The notes: generated by a model from the sequence alone, not told the origin. DNA of 64,000 nt from Candidatus Ozemobacteraceae bacterium (GCA_035373905.1 DAOSOK010000025.1:20253-84252), one strand, 5' to 3'. Positions 27,521-36,554 are shown, counted from the stretch's first letter. Numbers and translations: made by a program.

Positions 27521-28807
27521 ATGGAACCGAACGTTGAATCCCGAACCGACGGAACGTGCCCGGACGATTACGGCATTCTTCCGGTCGAATTCCGGCCGGG
27601 GTTCCTGAAACAGCTTCTTGGCCGAACCGGATTCACCGTCGGGCCAGAGCATCTCAGCCTGCATGCTGGTTCGGGCGACGGCCGGATTCCATACCGTGAC
27701 ATCCGGGATGTTACGCCCTCTGGCACATCCGTAACGCTTGATATTGTGCGAAATGACCGCTCAGCCAGCATCCGCCTCCGCACCGGAACCTCGCAGGAAG
27801 CCGAGAAGGTCGCGGCCCTCATCCGGCGCCTCACGGATGAATCGAAGCGGCTTCTCGAGATATTTGAGGCCGACTTTCCCGTAACCGCCCTCGGGAGCCT
27901 GATCGACGAATGCCTCGGCTTTCGCGGCAGTCCTTTCGTCGCGGCAGCCGACGCCCTCCTCGTGCATGCGATGAAGAAGAACGCTTCGGACATTCATCTC
28001 GAACCGCTTCCGGGCCATGTTCGGCTCACAGTCCGGATCGCGCGCGAACTGATAGAGGCGGGCACCTATCGTCAGGCCTTTCACGAGGGGCTCTGCTCGA
28101 GACTGAAGTTTCTGGCCGGTTGTCATTCGCACCGGACGGGCATCACCCAGGAAGGCGCGTTCAGCCTGGCTGACGGCGCCGGCGAAGCGAGACTTTCCGT
28201 GTATCCCGCCGCCGATGGCGAGCGGGTCGCGCTCAGGTTCATCCGGCCGATCGCCTTTCCCGATCTACCGTCGCTCGGCTGGCTGCCGGAAACCGTCGCG
28301 GCATGGCGACGTCTGCTCGCGGACGGCCCTGGACTCGCCCTCATCGCCGGCCCGGTCGGCAGCGGAAAAACCACGGCGTTGTATGCGACGCTCGCCGAAC
28401 TGTCCCGCAGCGATGCTTCCGGCTTGCGGCGGGTGGCGACCATCGAAGACCCGATCGAAGGACGGGTTCCCGGCATCTGCCAGTCGTCGCTTTCATCCGA
28501 GACCGGCGCCAGTCTCGACGCCGCGTTCAAGCATCTTCTTCGCCAGGATCCCGACGTCATGGCCCTCGGCGAGATCAGAGACGCAGCATGCCTGCGCGAG
28601 GCGCTCCAAGCGGGGCAGGCGGGGCATCTCGTCCTGGCGACGTTCCATGCCGCGGATGCGGCCGGAGCGATCGAGCGTCTGAAGAAACTCGGCCTCGATC
28701 CCGGCCTCGTCAACGCCTCCCTGAAAGGCATCCTGTCCGTGCGCCTCGACAAGGGGGCGAAACCCTCCGCAGCCGTCTGGCAACCGGAACTGTCATCGGA
28801 GAGGTGA
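27521..28807 (+). CDS. Short GspE/PilB-type secretion ATPase
   Basis: 428-aa ATPase of the type II secretion/type IV pilus superfamily. Visible: Asp-box-like region KKNASDIHLEP near 150, Walker A GPVGSGKTT near 277, ATIEDPIEG Asp-box, Walker B DVMALGEIRD near 345 and His-box GHLVLATFHAAD. It lacks the usual GspE N1 domain and the tetracysteine zinc motif, hence is ~100 residues short. Start ATG 27521 is chosen; ATG 27503 adds six residues. Followed by two GspF-like membrane proteins and pseudopilins, so it should energise assembly of a pseudopilus. Confidence 0.85.
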   Translation: MEPNVESRTDGTCPDDYGILPVEFRPGFLKQLLGRTGFTVGPEHLSLHAGSGDGRIPYRDIRDVTPSGTSVTLDIVRNDRSASIRLRTGTSQEAEKVAALIRRLTDESKRLLEIFEADFPVTALGSLIDECLGFRGSPFVAAADALLVHAMKKNASDIHLEPLPGHVRLTVRIARELIEAGTYRQAFHEGLCSRLKFLAGCHSHRTGITQEGAFSLADGAGEARLSVYPAADGERVALRFIRPIAFPDLPSLGWLPETVAAWRRLLADGPGLALIAGPVGSGKTTALYATLAELSRSDASGLRRVATIEDPIEGRVPGICQSSLSSETGASLDAAFKHLLRQDPDVMALGEIRDAACLREALQAGQAGHLVLATFHAADAAGAIERLKKLGLDPGLVNASLKGILSVRLDKGAKPSAAVWQPELSSER

Positions 28808-28815
28808 CGAGTATC

Positions 28816-29853
28816 ATGGGCATCGATATCATGACCGTCTTCACCTTCATTTTTCAGCCGCAAAAACGAAAGCGGCTCCAGAACGAGTCGATGGGCCTCT
28901 TCGCCGTCAATCTCGCGTCGGGCGTTCCCCTTCTGCAAACGCTCGACATTTCTCGCAAATCGATGCCCTGGCAGCCCTACCGCATGGCGATGAACGCGCT
29001 GTATTCCGCCCTGGGCAAGGGGCAGCCGCTGATCGAAGCTCTGAAGATGCAAGAGTGCAGGTCCCTTCCGACCTTCGTTCTCGTCATCATGGCATCGGAC
29101 CTGACCGACGTCGAGAAGGGCAACCTGCTCCGCCTGCGCTATGCGAAAGCCGAAAGCGAAATCCCGTTTCTCGCCGGCTCCCTGGGATATCCCCTCGTGG
29201 AGCTCATGATCGCCATTCAGACGTGTTTCGCCCTCGTCATGTTCGTTCTTCCGCAGTTCAAGGAGATTTTCACGGGACTCCACGTCGAGCTCCCGTTTCT
29301 GACGCAAATACTGCTGAACGTATCCGACTTCATGGTCAACTGGTGGTTCATCGTGATGCCCGTTTTGCTTTTCATCGTCATCACCGGATTCATTCTCTGT
29401 GGTAAACCCGTGGTCAAGCGCATATTCAGGCGGCTTGCCGGCATTCATCATCTGGATTTCGTCGAAATCCTCCGGATTCTCGCCGAAATTCCGCCGGATG
29501 ACATTGATCGCGTACTCGGAACGATTTCGTTGCCCGTCATCATGCCGTATTCGTCCGACATGGTCGGTGATTTCAAGGCTGCGCTCGGGTCAGGCCAGCC
29601 CGTGGACCAAATGCTTGCGCGGCATCATTTCGATCCCCAGGTCGCCTGGATGATCCGCCTCGGCCTTGAAGGGAAGGGAACCCGCGAAAACTTCAGCCTT
29701 GCCGCCGATCTGATCGAAGCCCGCGTAACCGGGACCCTGAATCGAAGCATCATTTTGATCAATACCCTGGCGCCTCTCCTGGTCGGAACGTTCGTCGGGT
29801 TCATCACGATTTCCGTGTTTCTTCCTATGGTCAATTTGTTGGAGCGCATATAG
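28816..29853 (+). CDS. GspF/PilC-type inner-membrane platform protein (copy 1)
   Basis: 345 aa. GspF-like order: cytoplasmic helical domain (residues 1-105), transmembrane helix ~112-135 (LVELMIAIQTCFALVMFVL), a second at ~163-185 (WWFIVMPVLLFIVITGFIL), cytoplasmic repeat, and a C-terminal helix ~318-340. This protein interacts with the secretion ATPase and pseudopilins. GAGAGG is 11 nt before ATG 28816; GTG 28804 overlapping the GspE stop is an alternative. Shorter and more divergent than standard GspF (~400 aa). Confidence 0.75.
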   Translation: MGIDIMTVFTFIFQPQKRKRLQNESMGLFAVNLASGVPLLQTLDISRKSMPWQPYRMAMNALYSALGKGQPLIEALKMQECRSLPTFVLVIMASDLTDVEKGNLLRLRYAKAESEIPFLAGSLGYPLVELMIAIQTCFALVMFVLPQFKEIFTGLHVELPFLTQILLNVSDFMVNWWFIVMPVLLFIVITGFILCGKPVVKRIFRRLAGIHHLDFVEILRILAEIPPDDIDRVLGTISLPVIMPYSSDMVGDFKAALGSGQPVDQMLARHHFDPQVAWMIRLGLEGKGTRENFSLAADLIEARVTGTLNRSIILINTLAPLLVGTFVGFITISVFLPMVNLLERI

Positions 29854-30900
29854 ATGCTTGCCGACGCGAAAAATACAAATCCGTATGCCGACGACCTGAT
29901 GACATTCACCAGGCTGATGCAGGCAGCCGAGGCATCGAAGCTGAACTTCCCGAAGGCACTTCGGGAACTGGCTTCCAGGCTTCCGGACGGCCAGGCGCAG
30001 CTCTGGGCGAATACCCTCTCTGACCGCATGGCGCGAGGTCATTCTCTCGCGGAGGCGGTCAGGAGCCTCGAAGGCATCGACCAGACGCTCGCGGCACTGC
30101 TTTCCGTTCCGGGCGGGTTCGGGTTCGAATCTCTCCTCACGGCATATTCGCGGTATCTGCTCCTGTTCGCCAGGCTTGCCGAACAGATCAGGACGGCGTT
30201 GCTGTACCCTCTCATCATCCTGTGGATCGCCCTGATGAACGTCGTCATTCTGAACGCGTATGTGTTCCCGGCGATGAAAGCCATGTTTCTCGAGCAGAAA
30301 CAAACCGTTCCGGTCGTCATCCGGCTCCTGTATTTCCTGGATCCGGCGATGTATCCGTTCGCCCTGGCGCTGCCTCTATTCATAGCGTTTCTCGCAATCA
30401 CCGGAACGAAAGTCTGGCTCACGGCCCCGGCGCACGAAATCCCCGCGACGTTGTTCGGAAAACTTCTGCTGCTCTCCCAGATTGCACGAGCAGAGCGTAT
30501 CGGACGATTCCAATTCCTGCTCGCCCTCTTCATTCGGGCCGGATTCCGCCTGACAGACGCCATCCGCTTTTCGGCAGGGCTCGGCACCGGCATCCTCGCG
30601 GCCGGGTTGATCGATAAAGCCGAACGACTCGAACGCGGCGACAACGTCGCCTGCGTTGTTGGCGATGACGCCGTTCTCATGCCGATCTGCGGCTGCATTC
30701 AGTCGAAAAGCGACCCGGACGACCTCGCCGATCTTCTCGAAACGGCGTCGTCGACCAACATCTCCCACGCGGGGCGTCTGATCGGGCGCATCGAGCGTTT
30801 CGGCATCGTCATCGGCCTGGCGATCGCCGCCGTGATCGTTCTGATCATGACCATCGCCTTCTTCGATCCGTATTTCACGTTGATCCGAGGTGCGGTCTGA
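29854..30900 (+). CDS. Second divergent GspF-like membrane protein
   Basis: 348 aa with the same arrangement as the previous gene: cytoplasmic helical part, hydrophobic pair at residues ~108-130 and ~168-190, second cytoplasmic part, and C-terminal helix ~318-340 (IGLAIAAVIVLIMTIAF). The ATG abuts the previous TAG directly. Two adjacent GspF-like proteins suggest a heteromeric platform, or gene duplication followed by divergence. Assignment rests on topology and context more than on motifs. Confidence 0.65.
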   Translation: MLADAKNTNPYADDLMTFTRLMQAAEASKLNFPKALRELASRLPDGQAQLWANTLSDRMARGHSLAEAVRSLEGIDQTLAALLSVPGGFGFESLLTAYSRYLLLFARLAEQIRTALLYPLIILWIALMNVVILNAYVFPAMKAMFLEQKQTVPVVIRLLYFLDPAMYPFALALPLFIAFLAITGTKVWLTAPAHEIPATLFGKLLLLSQIARAERIGRFQFLLALFIRAGFRLTDAIRFSAGLGTGILAAGLIDKAERLERGDNVACVVGDDAVLMPICGCIQSKSDPDDLADLLETASSTNISHAGRLIGRIERFGIVIGLAIAAVIVLIMTIAFFDPYFTLIRGAV

Positions 30901-31274
30901 TGAAACGCGGCGCCACTCTCGTCGACATTCTCCTGACGATCTCGCTCGCCGGCCTCCTCTTCGCCGGCGGCTACCGGCTCGTTTCCGCGGAGCGTCGCGC
31001 CCTTCGCATCGCCCGCGACAATAATATCGCCCTGTATGCCCTCGAGGGACTTCGCAATAGAATAATATATGATATAATGGCGAACTATTCGTATGACGCC
31101 GATCGCGTGGCGAAATACGTGAAGGATTTGGATCTTCCGTATCCCGTCGAGCTGAAAATGGCGGACGGGGCTCCGGAATCCGCATCTCAGAAAAGACTCG
31201 AGATACGGATGACCGTTCCCCGGCGCATGTACGACCCTGAACGGACCTATATCCGGGAGGTGATCCTTCCGTGA
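30900..31274 (+). CDS. Pseudopilin-like protein with variant N-terminus
   Basis: 124 aa. N-terminal KRGATLVDILLTISLAGLLF is a type IV pilin-like processing/transmembrane segment: Gly at -1, but Asp instead of Glu at +5 and Ala instead of Phe at +1. The remainder is a small alpha/beta domain. The ATG overlaps the previous TGA by 1 nt. Probable minor pseudopilin of the operon. Confidence 0.7.
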   Translation: MKRGATLVDILLTISLAGLLFAGGYRLVSAERRALRIARDNNIALYALEGLRNRIIYDIMANYSYDADRVAKYVKDLDLPYPVELKMADGAPESASQKRLEIRMTVPRRMYDPERTYIREVILP

Positions 31275-31702
31275 CCAGGCGCATCGGATTCACCCTGATC
31301 GAACTGATGATCGTCATCGCCGTTCTCGGCGTTGTCCTGGAATCGTTCTTCGTTCCCCTCCACGGACTGATTCGCGACATCAGGTTCAACCGGACGGAGA
31401 TTCAGGCGCAGGAAAGCCTGACGACCGGCTTCGTGCTCCTCGAGAAAGCGTTCGCCGCCTCGTCCGGCCTGGTCGTCAAAGGCGATGACGAACTGTCCCT
31501 CGTCGGGGGCCCCTGCACGGGCATCAGGCGAATAGAGGACGGGCGAGCCCTCGTCATCACGAAGCAGGGCGCCGAGATGCGGATCGATTTTTCCGGGGGA
31601 ATCACGTTCGGCCCCTTCCGGCCGGCCGACGGGAAGACGACATGGTGCCTTGCGCATACGTCCGAGGCGCGCTTCCCGATGTTCTGGAGGTGCAGGAAAT
31701 GA
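31271..31702 (+). CDS. Pseudopilin (type IV prepilin-like)
   Basis: 143 aa with a canonical prepilin peptidase site RIGFTLIELMIVIAVLGVV (Gly -1, Phe +1, Glu +5) followed by a hydrophobic helix and a C-terminal beta-rich domain with two cysteines (PCTG, WCLA) that may pair. GTG start at 31271 overlaps the previous stop (GTGA). GspH/GspJ-like minor pseudopilin. Confidence 0.8.
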   Translation: MTRRIGFTLIELMIVIAVLGVVLESFFVPLHGLIRDIRFNRTEIQAQESLTTGFVLLEKAFAASSGLVVKGDDELSLVGGPCTGIRRIEDGRALVITKQGAEMRIDFSGGITFGPFRPADGKTTWCLAHTSEARFPMFWRCRK

Positions 31703-31947
31703 GCGGCATCTCGAAAAACGCTCGTCGCGGCGGCGTCATTTTGCTCGTCGTGATCGGCATCCTCATGATCGCAACCTGGGTGAGTCTCGATCACACCGGG
31801 AGGCTCCTGAAACTCGTCTCCTTCCAGCGCGAGACGATGCAGCGGCTGAGATCGTCCGACGTCCCGGCCCGCTCTGAGGTGCAGCCCCCCTGCAAGGCTT
31901 CCAGACCGAAATCGTATCACGCCGAACAGGCCTCCGGAACGGAATGA
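31699..31947 (+). CDS. Short GspK-like pseudopilin or membrane peptide
   Basis: 82 aa. RRGGVILLVVIGILMIATW resembles GspK-type N-termini (RG-V-LLxVL), which lack the +5 Glu. The C-terminal ~40 residues are polar. The ATGA overlap with the pseudopilin gene shows coupling. Much shorter than GspK (~300 aa), so either a reduced tip component or a truncated remnant. Confidence 0.55.
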   Translation: MSGISKNARRGGVILLVVIGILMIATWVSLDHTGRLLKLVSFQRETMQRLRSSDVPARSEVQPPCKASRPKSYHAEQASGTE

Positions 31948-31949
31948 GG

Positions 31950-31978
31950 TTGTCACGCTCCCGATTCGGGGGTAATAT
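31950..31978 (+). promoter_or_regulatory. Sigma70-type promoter TTGTCA-17-TAATAT
   Basis: -35 at 31950-31955, 17-nt spacer, -10 at 31973-31978. Transcription would start near 31985, 45 nt before the ATP-grasp ATG. Confidence 0.65.
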
Positions 31979-32029
31979 GGGGAACACAACTTCCGGCGGC
32001 GGCCCTGCCGAGTCGCAGAAAGGACGAAT

Positions 32030-33193
32030 ATGAATTTCGTATTCCTGTCACCTCATTTTCCGCCCAACTTCTACCAGTTCCCGGTCGGTCTGGCGAAAGC
32101 GGGAGCCCGTGTTCTCGGCATCGGCGAAGCCCCCTGGGAAGAACTCCGCCCCGAGTTGCAGGCCGCCTTGGCCGAGTATTACCGCGTCAATTCCATGAAC
32201 GACTACGACCAGGTCGTACGCGCGATGGGCAATTTCATTCATCACCACGGCCTGATGGATCGCATCGAATCGCACAACGAGCACTGGCTCCTGCTGGAAG
32301 GCGCGTTGCGCGAGGATTTCAACATTTTCGGGCCCAAGCGGCAGGCGACGCAGACGCTCAAGCGGAAATCCCTGATGAAAGAGGTCTTTCGGAAAGCCGG
32401 CATTCCCGTCGTGCGCGGCGAGGTATACCAGGACCCGAAGCATGCCCGCGAGTTCGCGAACAACGTAGGATTCCCGATGATCGCCAAACCCGATATCGGC
32501 GTCGGCGCTGCGTCCACCTACAAGATCGCGAACGCTCACGAGCTCGAGGAGTTCATCAAGGGAAAGCCCGACTGCGACTATTTCCTCGAGGAGTTCATCG
32601 ACGGCGATCTCTTCACGTTTGACGGCATCACGAACAAGGACAACGAGATCGTTTATTATACCTCTCACTATTCAGACTTCGGCTGTTACGAGGCCGTCGC
32701 GTTCAACGACGACCTTTGGTATTATTCGCTGCGAAATATTCCCGAAAAGCTGCGCGACTACGGGTTCAAAAGCGTCAAGGCGTTCGACATCCGCGAGAAG
32801 TTCTTCCATTTCGAGTTCTTCCGGCGCAGGTCGGACGGCGAATTCATTCCGCTCGAACTCAACTGCCGTCCGCCCGGCGGCTTCACGACCGACATGATGA
32901 ACTTCACCTCGGACATCGACGTCTACCAGCAGTGGGCGAACGTCGTCGTCCAGGGCCGTTTCACGGCCAGCGTCGAGCGCAAGTATCACTGCGCCCACAT
33001 CGGACGCAAATACGGCAAGCAGTATCGTCTGTCGCACGAGCAGGTCATCGACAAATACGGCGATCAGATCATCATGTTCACCGAGGTTTCCCCCGTGCTC
33101 GCGCAGGTCATGGGGAACATGGCCTATCTCGCTCGATCACCCGATGAGAAGGAAATCAAACATATCGTGAATGATATTCTGGCGCTCGCCTGA
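32030..33193 (+). CDS. ATP-grasp carboxylate-amine ligase-like protein
   Basis: 387-aa cytoplasmic ATP-grasp enzyme forming an amide or ester bond via an acyl-phosphate. N-terminal Rossmann-like domain (VFLSPHFPPNFYQF), central ATP-binding parts (PMIAKPDIGVGAAST near 149, YFLEEFIDGDLFTFDG near 184) and the Mg2+-binding LELNCRPPGGFTTDM near 279 (Glu, Asn). Substrate unknown. AAAGGA lies 6 nt before the ATG. It is 8 nt upstream of a PLP enzyme acting on amino acids, so the two may work on one compound. Confidence 0.85.
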   Translation: MNFVFLSPHFPPNFYQFPVGLAKAGARVLGIGEAPWEELRPELQAALAEYYRVNSMNDYDQVVRAMGNFIHHHGLMDRIESHNEHWLLLEGALREDFNIFGPKRQATQTLKRKSLMKEVFRKAGIPVVRGEVYQDPKHAREFANNVGFPMIAKPDIGVGAASTYKIANAHELEEFIKGKPDCDYFLEEFIDGDLFTFDGITNKDNEIVYYTSHYSDFGCYEAVAFNDDLWYYSLRNIPEKLRDYGFKSVKAFDIREKFFHFEFFRRRSDGEFIPLELNCRPPGGFTTDMMNFTSDIDVYQQWANVVVQGRFTASVERKYHCAHIGRKYGKQYRLSHEQVIDKYGDQIIMFTEVSPVLAQVMGNMAYLARSPDEKEIKHIVNDILALA

Positions 33194-33201
33194 TATCCCC
33201 G

Positions 33202-34314
33202 ATGCGTTTTTCCGGTCTCGCCACCCCCGTTGCGCTCGTCGATGGCCCCATCCTCGAGCGCAACGTCGCTTCCGCCTCCCGGTTCGCGCAACACCTCGGG
33301 ATCGCCCTCCGGCCGCACGTGAAGACACACAAGTGCGCAGAGATCGCCAGGCTCCAGATGTCCGCGGGCGCCGCCGGCATCACCTGCGCGACGGTCGACG
33401 AGGCGGCCGCGTTCGCCGAAGCCGGCATTCGCGACATCTTCATCGCGTATCCCATCGTCGGCGAAGCGAAAATCGAGTTGCTGAAACGGTTCTGCGGCAT
33501 CGCGAAGGTCGTCGTTGCGGCAGACAACGAGGAGCACATCGTCCTCCTCGAGTCCGCCGCGCCCGCGCTCGAATCGAAGTTGTTCGTGAGAATCGAGATC
33601 GACAGCGGCCATCACAGGTGCGGACTGCCGCCGGGTCCCGACGTGGTCCGGCTTGCGCGAAGAATCTCGGCTTCACCGGCCCTGGTTCTTGATGGCGTCT
33701 TCACCCACGCTGGACATGTCTACGCCGCGACAACGCCCGGGGAACGCCGCCTGATTTCCGAGACGGAAGGGCGTTCCGTCGTCGACGCGGCGATGATGAT
33801 CCGGGATGCCGGCATTCTCTGCCCAAACGTCAGCGTCGGATCGACGCCGACCTGGCGCGTCTCGGGTGCCGTTCCCGGGGTGACCGAGGCGAGGCCCGGC
33901 AATTACGTATACAACGATGCCATCCAGGTCGGGCTCGGCGTCGCCGCCCCGGAAGACTGCGCATTCACGGTGCTTTCGACCGTCGTCGGCGTCTACGACG
34001 ACCGTTTCGTCATCGACGCCGGCAGCAAGGCCCTCGGCCTCGACAAGGGTGCCCACGGCATCGAACTTCTGAAGGGATACGGCATCATCAACGCCTCCGA
34101 CGGAACGATCGTGCGCGAATGGATCCTATCGCGCCTTTCCGAAGAGCACGGCATCGTCCCTCTCGAACCGTCTTTCCCGAAACCGGCTATCGGCGACCGC
34201 CTCTCGATCATCCCCAACCACTCCTGCGCCGCCGCGAATCTATATTCAACATTACATTATATCGATCCGAACGGTCTGCTTCAGCAGTATCACGTCATCG
34301 GACGCCACGCCTGA
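33202..34314 (+). CDS. PLP enzyme of D-threonine aldolase / D-serine dehydratase (DSD1) type
   Basis: 370 aa, fold type III (alanine-racemase N-domain). The PLP lysine is in RPHVKTHKC at residue ~40-48; the C-terminal IIPNHSCAAAN near 335 supplies the His-x-Cys metal ligands typical of D-threonine aldolases and eukaryotic D-serine dehydratase. Members cleave or dehydrate D-3-hydroxy-amino acids. The exact substrate cannot be told. Cytoplasmic; 8 nt after the ATP-grasp gene and followed by a palindrome, so a two-gene operon. Confidence 0.87.
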   Translation: MRFSGLATPVALVDGPILERNVASASRFAQHLGIALRPHVKTHKCAEIARLQMSAGAAGITCATVDEAAAFAEAGIRDIFIAYPIVGEAKIELLKRFCGIAKVVVAADNEEHIVLLESAAPALESKLFVRIEIDSGHHRCGLPPGPDVVRLARRISASPALVLDGVFTHAGHVYAATTPGERRLISETEGRSVVDAAMMIRDAGILCPNVSVGSTPTWRVSGAVPGVTEARPGNYVYNDAIQVGLGVAAPEDCAFTVLSTVVGVYDDRFVIDAGSKALGLDKGAHGIELLKGYGIINASDGTIVREWILSRLSEEHGIVPLEPSFPKPAIGDRLSIIPNHSCAAANLYSTLHYIDPNGLLQQYHVIGRHA

Positions 34315-34354
34315 CCCTCCGCCGACGCACCGGCGATCGAATTTGAAATCTGTT

Positions 34355-34383
34355 GGAGGGGCGGGTTTGAAACCCGCCCCTCC
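34355..34383. repeat. GGAGGGGCGGGTTT palindrome
   Basis: Perfect 14-bp arms around a single central G (GGAGGGGCGGGTTT-G-AAACCCGCCCCTCC), 40 nt after the PLP-enzyme stop. Best preserved member of the dispersed family in this window; may end the upstream transcript. Confidence 0.7.
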
Positions 34384-34450
34384 GTCTGCATCTACGACAT
34401 TGGCATCGGACTCCGTTTGTGCTGTCGTTTTCCAAGATTCCGGATTCGGC

Positions 34451-34479
34451 TGGACAATCGGGCGTCGAACGGGTATCGT
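34451..34479 (+). promoter_or_regulatory. Putative promoter TGGACA-17-TATCGT
   Basis: -35 at 34451-34456, 17-nt spacer, -10 at 34474-34479, giving a ~50-nt leader before the POT transporter ATG at 34537. Confidence 0.5.
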
Positions 34480-34536
34480 ATGTGTTCGCGCTACGGCACG
34501 AACCCCGAGAAACATTCAACACAAGGTGAGGCATCC

Positions 34537-36132
34537 ATGGCAGAATACAAAGATACGGTCGGCAAAGGCGAATTCCTGGGGCACCCCATCGGGCTCGTCG
34601 TCCTGTTCTTCACGGAAATGTGGGAGCGCTTCTCCTACTACGGCATGCGAGGCCTGCTCAAGCTGTACATGGTGAACTTCCTGTTCGTGAACCTGCGGCA
34701 ACAGTTCCAGGGCAACACGGAAATGCTGATCCCGGGCGCGCCTGACGACGTTCTGTTCTGGCCGACCCTCCAGAAACTCATCCCGGGCGAAGTCGGCGCC
34801 AAGGCCTCGATGATTTATGGATTGTATACCGGCCTCGTCTACCTGACGCCGGTCTTCGGCGGCATGATCGCCGACAAGTATCTCGGCCAGCGCAAAACCG
34901 TCGCCATCGGCGGCATCCTGATGGCGATCGGCCAGTTCATGCTGATGTCGCCCAACCTGTTCTTCGTCGCCCTCCTGCTCTTGATCATCGGGAACGGCGC
35001 GTTCAAGCCGAACATCTCGACACAGGTCGGCAACCTCTACCAGCCCGGCGATCCGCGAAGAGACGGCGCGTTTACCTACTTCTATATGGGCATCAACCTC
35101 GGCGCCTTCCTGACGAACTTCGTCTGCGGCACCCTGGCCGCCCTCTACGGTTGGAAATACGGCTTCGGCGCCGCCGGCGTCGGCATGCTGCTCGGCGTGA
35201 CGGTCTACCTGCTCTCCCAGAGCTACCTCGCCCCCGACAACATGATGAAGAGCAAGGAAGAGAAGCACGAGGACGTCGTGCAGACTGCCGAAACACCCTC
35301 GGAATCGGGCTCGAGCACGACGCTCACGATCGTCAACGGGCTGCTCGGCATCGACATCCTGATCGCCATCGCGCTTCCCATCTGGGGCTTCATGACCTCG
35401 TTCTCCCTCAACATGATCATGGGCTTCCTGTTCACCATCACTGCCGCCTTCTTCATCAATGGCCTGCGGAAAGCGAAGCCGGCCCTCACCGAGGCTGAAT
35501 GGCAGGGCATCGCGGCCCTCGTCGGCCTGTGCGTTCTCAACATCGTCTTCTGGTCGGTGTATGAACAACAGGGCAACACGATGCAGAGCTGGGCCGACGA
35601 ACAGACGGTCTGGCCGATCATCTTCGGCTTCCAGATTCCCTCGACCTGGTTCCAGTCGTTCAACCCCGGCGTGATCTTCCTGCTCGCGCCGCTTCTCGAC
35701 ATGTTCTGGGCCTGGCAGAACCGCCGCGGCAAGGAGCCGAGCAGCGTCACGAAGATGGCCATCGGCAGCGTCATCCTTGGCCTCTCGTTCATCGTCATGG
35801 TCGTCGGCGTGCGGATGGTCGGCGACACGAAGGGAAGCCCCTTCTGGCCGCTGTTCTGCACCTTCCTGCTGACGATCGGCGAGCTGTATCTGTCACCGGT
35901 CGGCCTGTCGCTGGTCACCAAGGTGGCCCCGGCCCGCGTCGTGTCGATGATGATGGGCATGTGGTTCCTGTCCAGCTTCGCCGGAAACTACCTGTCCGGC
36001 TACATCGGCACCTTCTACGAGAACAAGACCCTCTCCAAGGAGGCGTTCTTCTGGCTGCTCACCTTCCTCGGCCTCGGAACGGGCGGCCTGATGTTCGCCT
36101 TCAACAAGCCTCTCAAAAAGATTCTCGGGTAA
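34537..36132 (+). CDS. POT/PTR-family proton-dependent peptide transporter
   Basis: 531-aa MFS membrane protein with about 14 spans importing di- and tripeptides with protons. Signature FFTEMWERFSYYGMR at residues ~25-39 is the ExxERFxYYG proton-coupling motif; GNGAFKPNIS and RRDGAFTYFYMGINLGAF near 150-190 are the PTR2 motif. ATG 34537 is preceded by AAGGTGAGG; the frame's earlier ATG at 34417 overlaps the promoter. Monocistronic between promoter and terminator. With the OPT/M3/PepT operon it supports peptide-based nutrition. Confidence 0.95.
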   Translation: MAEYKDTVGKGEFLGHPIGLVVLFFTEMWERFSYYGMRGLLKLYMVNFLFVNLRQQFQGNTEMLIPGAPDDVLFWPTLQKLIPGEVGAKASMIYGLYTGLVYLTPVFGGMIADKYLGQRKTVAIGGILMAIGQFMLMSPNLFFVALLLLIIGNGAFKPNISTQVGNLYQPGDPRRDGAFTYFYMGINLGAFLTNFVCGTLAALYGWKYGFGAAGVGMLLGVTVYLLSQSYLAPDNMMKSKEEKHEDVVQTAETPSESGSSTTLTIVNGLLGIDILIAIALPIWGFMTSFSLNMIMGFLFTITAAFFINGLRKAKPALTEAEWQGIAALVGLCVLNIVFWSVYEQQGNTMQSWADEQTVWPIIFGFQIPSTWFQSFNPGVIFLLAPLLDMFWAWQNRRGKEPSSVTKMAIGSVILGLSFIVMVVGVRMVGDTKGSPFWPLFCTFLLTIGELYLSPVGLSLVTKVAPARVVSMMMGMWFLSSFAGNYLSGYIGTFYENKTLSKEAFFWLLTFLGLGTGGLMFAFNKPLKKILG

Positions 36133-36146
36133 CCGAACTCCCCCTG

Positions 36147-36175
36147 AAAAGGGCCCGAAAGGGCCCTTTTTCTTT
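36147..36175 (+). terminator. Intrinsic terminator after POT gene
   Basis: AAAAGGGCCC-GAAA-GGGCCCTTTT followed by TCTTTT; 10-bp stem with a GAAA tetraloop, 15 nt after the stop. Confidence 0.92.
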
Positions 36176-36176
36176 T

Positions 36177-36536
36177 GAGAACCGGTCCGCAGATATCGCT
36201 GATGGCTTGCCTCGGCGCGTGCCAGCCGAGTATATCTGGGGAGTTTGAGGGACGTGATACCAGATTCTCATGAGTTCTGCAGAAAGCCACTGCGCCACTC
36301 GCTCTGAGATTGTCGAAGCCTGACCTGAGCATGAAGATGGGGCCTCTCGTATTTCACAGGCTCATCACGAATGGGAACCCCAAACTCAGCATTCTGCTGC
36401 GAAGGATTGCATGATAGAAGGGGTTCGATATCACGTCCCCACAATTGAATGATTCATCTGCTTGCTTCGGCGCGGGATGGCGGAGTATATCTTGATGAAT
36501 TCACGATTCAGACCACATGTTCGGAAACGATGCCTC
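36177..36536. other. Intergenic region flanked by an imperfect direct repeat
   Basis: No gene supported. A 33-bp motif at 36205-36237 recurs at 36460-36492 with 27 of 33 identities (GCTTGCcTCGGCGCG...GAGTATATCT). The 222 bp between the copies contain CTGAGATTGTCGAAG (near 36304), similar to a widespread intergenic repeat. No terminal inverted repeats or transposase are seen. Confidence 0.45.
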
Positions 36537-36554
36537 ATGCATGCTCACACAGCG

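Noticed and set aside
36177..36550. Possible tRNA or small gene in the gap before the glycosyltransferase
   Set aside because: No cloverleaf or T-loop GTTCRANNC in the right spacing to an acceptor stem, and no frame with a ribosome site.
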